64,000 bases of DNA from Actinomycetes bacterium (GTDB lineage Bacteria; Actinomycetota; Acidimicrobiia; IMCC26256; PALSA-610): contig JANYBW010000042.1 in NCBI GenBank assembly GCA_025360585.1, forward strand, positions 124,001 through 188,000, given 5' to 3'. A program made the translations under genes and the position numbers. Under the pieces are notes generated by a model. That model was not told the origin of the DNA. It ran no database searches and saw only the letters and a program-made list of their open reading frames with translations. Positions 25,497-33,220 of the stretch are shown piece by piece. How positions within the stretch are numbered: the stretch's first letter is position 1; the number at the start of each line of letters is the position of its first letter.

Positions 25497-27023
25497 TCAT
25501 GTCGTTGGGTTCGCCGCTTGACGGCTGGTGCCTCGAGGCACGCACAACGTGATGATGGTGCCTTCGCGGTTCGATCCTTCGAGCGCGCAGGTTCCTCCCA
25601 TCGTGTTCGCTAGTTCGCGTACGATCGCGAGCCCGAGCCCGGTACCTACTGCTCGGCCTGGCGTCGTGCGGGTGGTGTAAAGGCGCTCAAATACGTGGGG
25701 TTGTGCTTCGATCGGAATCCCGGGCCCGTCGTCGCCGACGTGTATGCACAACTGATCGTCGACGGATCCGACGGTCACATCGACCCGTGATATCGCGTAC
25801 TTCAACGCGTTTTCAATGAGGTTTGCGACGGCCTGCGTTAAGCGCTCAGGGTCGAGGTCGCAGGGAATTGGGCTCACGGTGCCGAGGACTTGAAGCCTGA
25901 CGCCGAGGGAATCGGCTTGCGGTTGGAATCCTTGGGTGAGCTGCGCCACGACGGCGGCGCCGTCGCACGGTCGTGGCCGCATCGAAAAGCCCTGAGTCTC
26001 TAGGCGCGAAAGATCCAAAAGGTCGCCGACCAGCCGCTCGAGTCGACGAGATTCATTCGATATTACAAGGGCTGCACGATTGCGGCTTTCTTCGTCGGTG
26101 GCATCAAGCGTGCCGTCGGCGAGTGCCTCGGCATACCCGCGAATGGATGTCAAAGGTGTGCGAAGGTCGTGGCTCACTGCTTGTAGAAATGAACTCTGGG
26201 CGTGTCGCGCGGAATTGAGTTCGGCTGCAGTGTGGTTTAACGTCTGTGCGATTGCCGCGAACTCTCGGTCTGTGCTTCGCGCCATTTCGACACGGGCGTT
26301 GAGATCTCCGGACGCAATCGCCCTGGCGGCGCGGTCGATGTCTGCGAGGGGCTGTGTGAGCCTTCGACTCAGCCACACCGTGATGATGAAACAGCAACCG
26401 ATCGCGACGCCTCCGCAGACGACAAACGCGAGTGTCGCTCGGCGCGCGGGCCGAGGATCGATGGCTTCGGTAAGTATGACTACCGGCAGGACGCGTACGG
26501 ATTGGCTCGTCGGGATGGATGCCGCGAGGAACACCCTGTTGCTGCGCCGCACAGTGATTGGTGTGCCTTGGGCGATTCGATCGGGGCTCAGATCAGCAAC
26601 GCTGAAACCCTTGGGGAGCGATATGAGTTCGGCGTTTGAGATATCGGTTCCGAGGAGGCGAACAATGCGTGGCCGATTGACGAGCTCGGCGTACTGAAGT
26701 ACACGACCATTGCTGATGAACACCAGCCGCGCGTCGGTCACTTGCGCAGTTGCGCGCAACTGATTCAGGAACTGGCGCACGCCCAGCTTCGAGCCCGAGC
26801 CGCCACGGTTACCGGTGGTGGTGTCGTCGAGAAACTGTTGGGCGATGGTTTGCAAACTTGTGGCCTTGTGGCGAACGTCGTCGATCGCCGCTTGCCGGGC
26901 CCCGCGCTGAACGATGACGATGGTCGCGGTGCCGACGACGATCAACGCGCACGCAGTGATGCCGATCATGCTTACGAGTAAACGGGTTCGGAAGGACCAT
27001 CGCCTCGTCTGAACTCCGTTCAT
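25497..27023 (-). CDS. Sensor histidine kinase (HAMP, HisKA, HATPase)
   Basis: A 508-residue membrane kinase. Membrane spans are at about residues 15-38 and 196-217, with an extracytoplasmic sensor domain of roughly 155 residues between them that I do not recognise. HAMP follows (about 218-270), then the dimerisation helix with phospho-accepting His285 in SHDLRTPLTSIRGYAEAL, then the ATPase domain with N box LIENALKYA, G1 DDGPGIP and G2 GTGLGLAIV. The stop is on the minus strand immediately beside the FG-GAP gene. Its ATG overlaps the stop of the response regulator gene (ATGA), so this is a coupled pair with the regulator first. Confidence 0.95.
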   Translation of the reverse strand: MNGVQTRRWSFRTRLLVSMIGITACALIVVGTATIVIVQRGARQAAIDDVRHKATSLQTIAQQFLDDTTTGNRGGSGSKLGVRQFLNQLRATAQVTDARLVFISNGRVLQYAELVNRPRIVRLLGTDISNAELISLPKGFSVADLSPDRIAQGTPITVRRSNRVFLAASIPTSQSVRVLPVVILTEAIDPRPARRATLAFVVCGGVAIGCCFIITVWLSRRLTQPLADIDRAARAIASGDLNARVEMARSTDREFAAIAQTLNHTAAELNSARHAQSSFLQAVSHDLRTPLTSIRGYAEALADGTLDATDEESRNRAALVISNESRRLERLVGDLLDLSRLETQGFSMRPRPCDGAAVVAQLTQGFQPQADSLGVRLQVLGTVSPIPCDLDPERLTQAVANLIENALKYAISRVDVTVGSVDDQLCIHVGDDGPGIPIEAQPHVFERLYTTRTTPGRAVGTGLGLAIVRELANTMGGTCALEGSNREGTIITLCVPRGTSRQAANPTT

Positions 27024-27706
27024 CGGCCGTGCTCAAGTCGATAGCCGACTCCGCGCACCGTCGCGATTTCGACGGCACCGTCGATCTTTTTTCGAATCTG
27101 CGCGACATGAACATCGACCGTTCTTGGATCGCCGTACCAGTCGTAGCCCCAAACACCATCGAGCAGCTGTTGTCGCGACATAGCGCGCCCGGGTCGTTGC
27201 GCGAGGAAATGCACGAGCTCAAACTCTTTCGTCGTGAACGCCACCGCGGATCCGCGAACCCGAACCTCGCGGCGAGCAATATCGACGACAAGATCGGCAA
27301 CGGCAACGACTTCTGCTTGCGCAGCTTCGCCGCTTTGGCCATCGACCCGCCGCAGGACGGCTTTCACGCGCGCCATGAGTTCGGCCGGCGAGAATGGTTT
27401 CGTGAGATAGTCGTCGGCTCCCATTTCTAAACCCAAGACTCGATCCACCTCACTGTCGCGCGCTGTGAGAAAGATGATGGGAATTTGCGACGTCGCGCGC
27501 AAGCGGCGACATACTTCGAGACCATCGAAATCGGGGAGCCCAACATCCAGGATGACAAGTCGCGGTCGTTCACGCTCAACCGCGGCGAGCGCGGCTTCAC
27601 CGGTTGCGGCCTTGCGGGTTCGGTATCCCTCACGAATGGCGTACAACTCAACGAGATCCGCGATGTTGGGCTCGTCGTCGACGATCAGGATGGTTCCGCG
27701 TTCCAT
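27020..27706 (-). CDS. OmpR/PhoB-family response regulator
   Basis: A 228-residue DNA-binding response regulator. The receiver domain has the acidic DDE at residues 10-12, the phospho-accepting Asp54 in VILDVGLPD, a Thr/Ala switch in FLTARDSE and the lysine in YLTKPFS. The C-terminal winged helix starts near residue 130 with VDIARREVRVRG and ends with RTVDVHVAQIRKKI and TVRGVGYRLE, which is the recognition helix and wing of the OmpR class. It is the first gene of a two-gene operon with the kinase. An 11-base-spaced direct repeat at 27743-27760 upstream may be its own binding site. Confidence 0.95.
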   Translation of the reverse strand: MERGTILIVDDEPNIADLVELYAIREGYRTRKAATGEAALAAVERERPRLVILDVGLPDFDGLEVCRRLRATSQIPIIFLTARDSEVDRVLGLEMGADDYLTKPFSPAELMARVKAVLRRVDGQSGEAAQAEVVAVADLVVDIARREVRVRGSAVAFTTKEFELVHFLAQRPGRAMSRQQLLDGVWGYDWYGDPRTVDVHVAQIRKKIDGAVEIATVRGVGYRLEHGR

Positions 27707-27742
27707 ATAGCCCTATCGTCGCAAACTTCGGCCGGCCAAGCC

Positions 27743-27760
27743 GTGATGGTTCTGTGATGG
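27743..27760. promoter_or_regulatory. Direct repeat GTGATGG-N4-GTGATGG, putative OmpR-type operator
   Basis: Two exact 7-base copies (27743-27749, 27754-27760) are offset by 11 bases, one helical turn, as for tandem half-sites of OmpR/PhoB-type regulators. They sit 37-54 bases upstream of the response-regulator ATG and 56 bases upstream of trpC, in a divergent gap. Autoregulation is inferred; an effect on trpC is also possible. Confidence 0.5.
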
Positions 27761-27815
27761 ATTGGTAAAGAATTGAAACCGAAGTTGCACTTGCGGCGCC
27801 GGTAGCCTGGTATCG

Positions 27816-28670
27816 ATGGGTATCCTCGATCAGATTTTGGTTGCGAAGCGTGACGAAGTCACCGCGCTCCGCCGACCAGATACCCGTGCATTGCTGCGCA
27901 AACGGGCGCTCGAAATGCCGCCTCCGCGCGATTTCGAGGGTGCGCTGCGTCACGATGATGCCACGTTGGCGGTCATCGCGGAATGCAAGCGCCGATCGCC
28001 CAGTAAAGGTGTGCTGGCCGAAGATCTTGATCCTGGAGTGACGGCGAAGCAATACGAACTCGGCGGGGCCAGCGCGATGAGTGTGCTCACTGATCGACAC
28101 TATTTCGGTGGCACGATCGAGGATCTTGATTTGGCTCGCAGTGCTGCGACCTTTCCGATACTGCGCAAAGACTTCGTGATTGATCCGATCCAAGTGTACG
28201 AAACTCGGGCCGTAGGTGCTGACGCCATGCTGCTGATTGTTGCCGCGCTTGATGATGCCGTGTTAAGTGATCTGCATGCGCTCGCCTCGGAGTTGGGCTT
28301 GGCGGTCCTGGTGGAAACGCACGACGAATCTGAAATCGAACGCGCCTTGCGTTTCGGTGCGCGCATCGTTGGCGTGAATAGCCGCAGCTTGCAGACCTTC
28401 AACGAGGACCTCTCGATTGCCGAACGACTTCGTTCATTGATTCCAACCCAATGCATCGCTGTCGCTGAGTCCGCGGTGCGCAGTGTCGACGACGCCCAGC
28501 GAATGGCTGACGCGGGTTTCGATGCCGTGCTTGTCGGTGAGGCGTTTGTTCGCAGCGCGGATCCGCAAGGGTTATGTGCAGCGATGGCAAGCTGCATCGT
28601 TCGGCCCGTGAAAATTGATGGCCATGGCGAAGGCTGCAGCGAACGCCAAGGTCATCGGGAGCAGACGTAG
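27816..28670 (+). CDS. trpC: Indole-3-glycerol phosphate synthase
   Basis: TrpC decarboxylates and cyclises carboxyphenylamino-deoxyribulose phosphate to indole-3-glycerol phosphate. The TIM-barrel landmarks are AVIAECKRRSPSKG (catalytic Glu and Lys), VLTDRHYFGG, PILRKDFVID with the second lysine, IVGVNSRSL and AESAVRS. The 284 residues exceed the usual 260 by a C-terminal tail of about 25 charged residues (KIDGHGEGCSERQG) that does not look like the family core. trpF starts two bases after its stop. Confidence 0.95.
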   Translation: MGILDQILVAKRDEVTALRRPDTRALLRKRALEMPPPRDFEGALRHDDATLAVIAECKRRSPSKGVLAEDLDPGVTAKQYELGGASAMSVLTDRHYFGGTIEDLDLARSAATFPILRKDFVIDPIQVYETRAVGADAMLLIVAALDDAVLSDLHALASELGLAVLVETHDESEIERALRFGARIVGVNSRSLQTFNEDLSIAERLRSLIPTQCIAVAESAVRSVDDAQRMADAGFDAVLVGEAFVRSADPQGLCAAMASCIVRPVKIDGHGEGCSERQGHREQT

Positions 28671-28672
28671 CG

Positions 28673-29389
28673 ATGTGGGTCAAGATCTGTGGGATTACCA
28701 ACGAAGACGACGCGCTGCTCGCAACTGCGTTAGGTGCGGACGCGTTGGGTTTCGTGTTCGCGCCCAGCCGTCGCCAAGTTGATTTCGACACGGTTCGCGA
28801 CATCGTCAAACGGTTGCCGAGCGAGATCATCACCGTGGGCGTATTTCGCAACGAACGCCCCGAGCGAGTTTCGGAAATTGTCAACAAAATTGGGCTGCAT
28901 GGGGCCCAACTGCACGGGCACGAACCGCTCAGCGAAGTCCGTTGGATTCGCCAACGGGTGCAGTTTGTCATTCAAGCGTTCACAGCTGGTGACCCAAGCC
29001 TGCACGCCGCCGCGAACGGCCCCGCGGACATTATTCTCGTCGATTCCGCCGACCCTGGTTCCGGCAAGGTTTTCGATTGGCAGCTCGCCGACGGAGTACC
29101 CGGTGGGGTCCGCTTGCTGTTGGCTGGCGGTCTGACTGCGGAAAATGTTCAGGAAGCCATCGCCAAGGTTCGACCTTGGGGCGTGGATGTCTCGACGGGA
29201 GTCGAAGCGGCTCCCGGGCGTAAGGATCCTCGGAAACTCCGGCTCTTCATCGAAGCCGCCAAGGCCGCGGAACTCAGCGACGACTTGATCGAACCGCCAA
29301 CTCCTCGAGATCCCTGGACCGAACCGACTCTTGACCTCGCCAATGAATTTGCGGTCGCGCGTCCGTTCAATTGGGAACTCGACGACTAA
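28673..29389 (+). CDS. trpF: Phosphoribosylanthranilate isomerase
   Basis: TrpF isomerises phosphoribosylanthranilate. The start MWVKICGITNEDDA carries the catalytic Cys, followed by GADALGFVFAPSRR, the GLHGAQLHGHE segment and the phosphate-binding LAGGLTAENV and VDVSTGVEAAPGRKD with the catalytic aspartate region. A C-terminal extension of about 32 residues rich in Pro, Glu and Asp (ends in PFNWELDD) is beyond the usual fold. A dedicated TrpF means HisA need not be bifunctional. It is directly behind trpC, with a two-base gap. Confidence 0.95.
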   Translation: MWVKICGITNEDDALLATALGADALGFVFAPSRRQVDFDTVRDIVKRLPSEIITVGVFRNERPERVSEIVNKIGLHGAQLHGHEPLSEVRWIRQRVQFVIQAFTAGDPSLHAAANGPADIILVDSADPGSGKVFDWQLADGVPGGVRLLLAGGLTAENVQEAIAKVRPWGVDVSTGVEAAPGRKDPRKLRLFIEAAKAAELSDDLIEPPTPRDPWTEPTLDLANEFAVARPFNWELDD

Positions 29390-29556
29390 CAGGGCGCCCC
29401 AAGCCATTCACCGACACATAACACAACTTGGCCGTTTCCTCACATAGCGATCGCGTAGCCAACATGTACGGGTTCGATCATTGTTGATGTCGCTCAACCT
29501 CGCGGCACGACGCAACAGCGTTGCTCAACGACCTCAAACTCGAAAAGGAAAACGAA

Positions 29557-30096
29557 ATGAACAAGCGAATGATTTCCACCACCCTCGCGGGTGTCGCCCT
29601 AGCAACCAGCGGCCTCATCACCGCGAGTGCGGCAACCGCAAGCCCGGCTGCCGCACTCGCGCCCGGCGCAGCCGCACCATGTCCGGCCGGAAACTGGAGT
29701 GCCTCGACCCTTGGAATTCCCGCGGGCGCCCACCCCGGTATGACCGGCGTAGCGGTGTTTCGTAAGCACAACACGAATGTGTTCAGTGTGCGAATGAGTA
29801 CCGCTGCGAAACGGGCGCTCTACGTGGGCTCGATTACCTCGACCGATGGCGCCTTGACCTACCAAAAGGTACGCACCGAAGCTGGTGATGTGGTCCGCCA
29901 AGTATCGCCGCACCGCATCGTGTTTGCGATGTCGAACGCCGGTCACCTGGACGGTATCGACGTGCGGGTCAAGTGTGGCTCAAACGTTACGTTCGGTTTC
30001 GGTTACAACGGCCACCGCTTGTCGACTTCGCACATCATCGTGGGTGGGGCCGCCGCGAATCCTGCTACGAACCCGTTTACTGAAGTGAAGAGCTAG
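29557..30096 (+). CDS. Small secreted protein, function unknown
   Basis: A 179-residue exported protein. The N-terminus MNKRMISTTLAGVALATSGL plus the following Ala-rich stretch is a Sec signal peptide with a likely cleavage site near residue 30. The mature part has two cysteines (CPAGNW and VKCGSN) that could form a disulfide, and a beta-rich pattern. ATG 29557 is preceded by AAAAGGAAAA at a suitable distance. I do not recognise a family. It lies between trpF and trpB with a strong hairpin behind it; no functional link to tryptophan synthesis is evident. Confidence 0.75.
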   Translation: MNKRMISTTLAGVALATSGLITASAATASPAAALAPGAAAPCPAGNWSASTLGIPAGAHPGMTGVAVFRKHNTNVFSVRMSTAAKRALYVGSITSTDGALTYQKVRTEAGDVVRQVSPHRIVFAMSNAGHLDGIDVRVKCGSNVTFGFGYNGHRLSTSHIIVGGAAANPATNPFTEVKS

Positions 30097-30130
30097 CCGC
30101 CACACATCTTCCGCAGATGACCTGAACGTT

Positions 30131-30157
30131 GTTGCCCCGGTTCTGCGCCGGGGCAAC
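30131..30157 (+). terminator. Strong GC hairpin between secreted-protein gene and trpB
   Basis: A perfect 10-bp stem, GTTGCCCCGG (30131-30140) with its complement (30148-30157), encloses a 7-base loop. It begins 34 bases after the stop of the secreted-protein gene and ends 53 bases before the trpB ATG. No T-tract follows. Its position fits a terminator for the upstream gene; no Trp-rich leader peptide is present, so attenuation of trpB is not supported. Confidence 0.6.
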
Positions 30158-30210
30158 GGCGCGTTCGGTCACTAAAGTCTGCGAGACCCGATTCAAACGA
30201 AGGACTTCTT

Positions 30211-31449
30211 ATGAACGCGCCCGCGCGTGGCGAAACCGTCCAGCTCGATCCTCCCGGCCCGGAGCCAACTGCCGATGGTCGGTTCGGGGATTTTGGTGGA
30301 CGGTTTGTGCCCGAATCGTTGATCCCGGCATTGGAAGAACTTGAGGAATCGTTTCGAACGGCCTGGCACGACGACGCGTTTCGGCTGCAGTATTCGACTT
30401 TGTTGGGCGAATACGCCGGCCGCCCGACTCCGGTGACCGAATGCCATCGGTTGTCAGAGCGCCTCGGGCTACGCGTGTTGTTGAAGCGTGAAGACCTCAC
30501 CCATACCGGTTCGCACAAAATCAACAACGTATTGGGCCAAGCGCTACTCACTCGTCGCATGGGCAAGCAACGAGTCATCGCCGAAACTGGCGCCGGCCAA
30601 CACGGGGTCGCGACTGCGACGGCCGCCGCGCTGTTTGGACTCGACTGCACCGTGTATATGGGCGCGGTCGATGTGGAACGTCAAGCGCTGAATGTTTGGC
30701 GCATGAAGCTGCTCGGCGCCGAGGTCGTGCCAGTCACCAGCGGTAGCGCGACGCTCAAAGATGCTGTGAACGATGCGATGCGCGAATGGGTGGCGTCGGT
30801 TGAAAGTACCCATTACTGCTTGGGTTCCGTGATGGGCCCGCATCCGTTTCCGTGGATGGTACGCGAATTTCAGCGAGTTGTTGGCGATGAGTCACGCAAA
30901 CAATGCCGGGCAATCCTCGACGGTGCGGATCCGCAGTATGTCGTCGCGTGTATCGGCGGCGGTTCGAACGCAATGGGAACCTTTGCGGGCTTTGTCGATC
31001 ATTGCCCGGATGTGCAATTGATTGGGGTTGAAGCTGGTGGATTGGGTTTGGAGAGCGGCCATCATGGCGCGGCAGTCAACCGCGGTGTGCCCGGCATTGT
31101 CCACGGAATGAAAAGCCTGTTTTTGCAGGATGAATTTGGTCAAGTACTGGAAGCAGCGTCGATTAGTGCGGGGCTCGATTATCCAGGCGTCGGGCCCGAA
31201 CACGCGCAACTCGCGAAGCTCGGGCGCGCTCGATACGAATACGCCACCGACGATGAAGCGGTCGCCGGATTCCAACTGCTCGCTGAGACCGAAGGCATCG
31301 TGCCGGCGTTGGAGCCATCGCACGCGATCGGCTGGCTAGCCCGCGAAGCCGGCCGCTCGATTCCGGCCGGCTCCACCGTGTTGGTCACACTGTCGGGCCG
31401 CGGCGATAAAGATGCAGCACAGCTCATGGAGCGTTTGGGGGAATTGTGA
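30211..31449 (+). CDS. trpB: Tryptophan synthase beta subunit
   Basis: TrpB makes tryptophan from indole and serine with PLP. The 412-residue chain shows GRFGDFGGRFVPESL, the PLP lysine in THTGSHKINNVLGQAL, ETGAGQHGVATA, the phosphate-binding CIGGGSNAMGTF, and the catalytic GSHIA/EPSHAIGW region. The extended N-terminus of about 25 residues before GRFGDFGG is common in the family. The stop overlaps the start of trpA (GTGATG), so the alpha-beta complex is made from coupled genes. Confidence 0.97.
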   Translation: MNAPARGETVQLDPPGPEPTADGRFGDFGGRFVPESLIPALEELEESFRTAWHDDAFRLQYSTLLGEYAGRPTPVTECHRLSERLGLRVLLKREDLTHTGSHKINNVLGQALLTRRMGKQRVIAETGAGQHGVATATAAALFGLDCTVYMGAVDVERQALNVWRMKLLGAEVVPVTSGSATLKDAVNDAMREWVASVESTHYCLGSVMGPHPFPWMVREFQRVVGDESRKQCRAILDGADPQYVVACIGGGSNAMGTFAGFVDHCPDVQLIGVEAGGLGLESGHHGAAVNRGVPGIVHGMKSLFLQDEFGQVLEAASISAGLDYPGVGPEHAQLAKLGRARYEYATDDEAVAGFQLLAETEGIVPALEPSHAIGWLAREAGRSIPAGSTVLVTLSGRGDKDAAQLMERLGEL

Positions 31450-32228
31450 TGATCAGTTTGGAAGCCCACCTACGGGCTCGCAGAAGCCAAGGTCGCAAAC
31501 TGCTGGTGCCGTACGTCACTGGAGGGCTCGGCAAGGACTGGATCGAAGTCGTTCGGGCCTGCGCGGCCAACGGAGCCGACGCGGTCGAGATCGGCATTCC
31601 GTTTTCGGATCCGATCATGGACGGCAAGGTCATTCAAGAAGCATCGCAACGCGCGCTCGATCTCGGCGCGACACCGGAATCGGTGATCGCGCAAGCCGCG
31701 GCCATCGATGTCGACATCCCGTTAGCGGTCATGACCTATTACAACCTCGTGTACAGAATGGGCCACAATCGGTTCGCGGCTTCATTGGCTGGCTCTGGCA
31801 TTTCGGGCGCGATTTTGCCCGACCTACCCCTGGATGAATTGCGTCGAGGCGGCTTTGATAGTGCGGCGGAACTGCACGGTATCGAAACGGTGTTGTTGGC
31901 TTCGCCGACGACGACCGATGCGCGCATGGTCGAAATTTGTGAAGCCGCGCGCGGATTCGTCTACGGCGTTTCGCTCATGGGCGTAACGGGCGAACGGGTT
32001 GCCTTGGCGGATTCTGCGAAGATCATGGGGGAGCGCCTGAAAGCAACAACCGATCGTCCGGCATTGCTGGGCGTCGGTATCTCGACCGCGGCGCAGGCAC
32101 GCGAGGCCGCGGGTTACGCCGATGGTGTCGTTGTCGGCTCAGCCCTGGTGCGCAAACTGCTGCAATCGGGCGGACCGGACGAAGCGGGCGCATTCGTTGC
32201 TGAATTACGAGCTGCGCTCGACTCCTAA
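31446..32228 (+). CDS. trpA: Tryptophan synthase alpha subunit
   Basis: TrpA cleaves indole-3-glycerol phosphate to indole, which tunnels to TrpB. The catalytic glutamate is in AVEIGIPFSDP and the aspartate in SDPIMDGKVIQ. The phosphate region is near VGVGIST. MTYYNLVYRMG and the GVSLMGVTG strand also fit. The 260-residue length is normal. Two starts are possible, GTG 31446 (overlapping the trpB stop) or ATG 31449 directly after; the overlap makes little difference to the protein. Confidence 0.96.
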   Translation: MMISLEAHLRARRSQGRKLLVPYVTGGLGKDWIEVVRACAANGADAVEIGIPFSDPIMDGKVIQEASQRALDLGATPESVIAQAAAIDVDIPLAVMTYYNLVYRMGHNRFAASLAGSGISGAILPDLPLDELRRGGFDSAAELHGIETVLLASPTTTDARMVEICEAARGFVYGVSLMGVTGERVALADSAKIMGERLKATTDRPALLGVGISTAAQAREAAGYADGVVVGSALVRKLLQSGGPDEAGAFVAELRAALDS

Positions 32229-32236
32229 ACAATCAC

Positions 32237-32348
32237 CGCGCTGGCCAGACCGCGCTGGCCGGATCGCGCTGGCCAGACCGCGCTGGCCGGATCGCGCTGG
32301 CCGGATCGCGTTGGCCGGATCGTGTTGGCCGGATCGTGTTGGCCAGGC
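32237..32348. repeat. 14-bp tandem repeat, 8 units
   Basis: Eight consecutive 14-base units of the type CGCGCTGGCCGGAT, alternating at first with CGCGCTGGCCAGAC, run from 8 bases after trpA. The last three units have TTGGCC in place of CTGGCC. Each unit holds a GGCC core, and units with AGAC carry the palindrome TGGCCA. The period is not a codon multiple and the array is non-coding. It separates the tryptophan genes from motA. Confidence 0.95.
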
Positions 32349-32374
32349 GGATTAGCCCTTCAGGCTGGCCCGGT

Positions 32375-32399
32375 ACCCGTCGACATTGCTGCGACGGGT
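32375..32399. terminator. Hairpin between repeat array and motA
   Basis: ACCCGTCG (32375-32382) pairs perfectly with CGACGGGT (32392-32399) around a 9-base loop. No T-tract follows. It could end trpBA transcripts or form part of the motA leader; in the latter the CCTCCC at 32408-32413 is complementary to the motA ribosome-binding site GGGAGG at 32434-32439. Confidence 0.4.
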
Positions 32400-32444
32400 T
32401 GGTGCATCCTCCCCGGAACATTTCATGTTGGCAGGGAGGCCGCA

Positions 32445-33218
32445 ATGGAAAAAGGCAGCATGATTGGGTTGATTGTTACCCTGATCGGCGTGTTCGCATC
32501 GGTGGTCATGCATGGCATCGATCCCGTCTTTTTGTTCATGGAGTTCGGCTCGATCATTGTGGTACTGCTCGGTTCGCTCGGTGCGACGATGCAAGCATTC
32601 CCTTTCGAGGCCACGCAAAACATCGGTAAGGTCATTGGCAAGTGCATGAAGGGCGGCGCCGAACATTCGGCCGCCGAAACCATCGCGCAAATCGTCGACA
32701 TGACCACCAAAGCGCGTGCCGAAGGCCTCTTGGCCCTCGAAGCCGCAAGCAAAGAGATCGAAGAGCCGTTCCTCAAAAAGGGTGTGCAGCTCGCCGTCGA
32801 CGGCACCGACGCCGACGCCCTGAAAAAGACGCTCAACGCGGAGATTCACGCGATGAAAGAACGCCACAAAGTCGGAGCGCTCTGGCTGGAAAAGTGCGGA
32901 ACGTTCGCCCCAACGTTCGGGATTCTCGGCGCCGTGTTCGGCCTTATCGCCACAATGGGAAATCTCTCGCAGCCCGAGCTCGTCGGTGAAGGTATCGCCG
33001 GCGCGTTCGTCGCAACATTCTGGGGCGTCTTTTTGGCGAACGGACTGTTCTTACCATGGTCAGCCAAACTGAAAAAGATTTCGGCCGACGAAGTGTCGCA
33101 TATGCAACTTGTGGTCGAAGGCATCATGGGCATCCAATCGGGTACTAGCCCACGGGTTGTGGAAGCGATCTTGTCGAGTCACATTCCGCCGTCGCAACGT
33201 GTAGCTGAGGCGGCCTAG
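32445..33218 (+). CDS. motA: Flagellar motor stator protein MotA
   Basis: MotA and MotB form the ion-driven stator that turns the flagellar rotor. The 257-residue protein has four membrane segments (about residues 5-23, 28-48, 148-168 and 180-200). The cytoplasmic loop carries KARAEGLLALE, which preserves the Arg and Glu used for rotor contact, and the third helix has the functional proline in FAPTFGILGAVFGLIATMGNL-like sequence, with FLPWSAKLK after the fourth. ATG 32445 has GGGAGG six bases upstream. motB follows after two bases. No other flagellar genes are in the window. Confidence 0.93.
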   Translation: MEKGSMIGLIVTLIGVFASVVMHGIDPVFLFMEFGSIIVVLLGSLGATMQAFPFEATQNIGKVIGKCMKGGAEHSAAETIAQIVDMTTKARAEGLLALEAASKEIEEPFLKKGVQLAVDGTDADALKKTLNAEIHAMKERHKVGALWLEKCGTFAPTFGILGAVFGLIATMGNLSQPELVGEGIAGAFVATFWGVFLANGLFLPWSAKLKKISADEVSHMQLVVEGIMGIQSGTSPRVVEAILSSHIPPSQRVAEAA

Positions 33219-33220
33219 CC

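Noticed and set aside
30097-30210. Tryptophan attenuator ahead of trpB
   Set aside because: There is a strong hairpin but no leader peptide with Trp codons and no alternative pairing partner that I can see; a terminator for the upstream gene is simpler.
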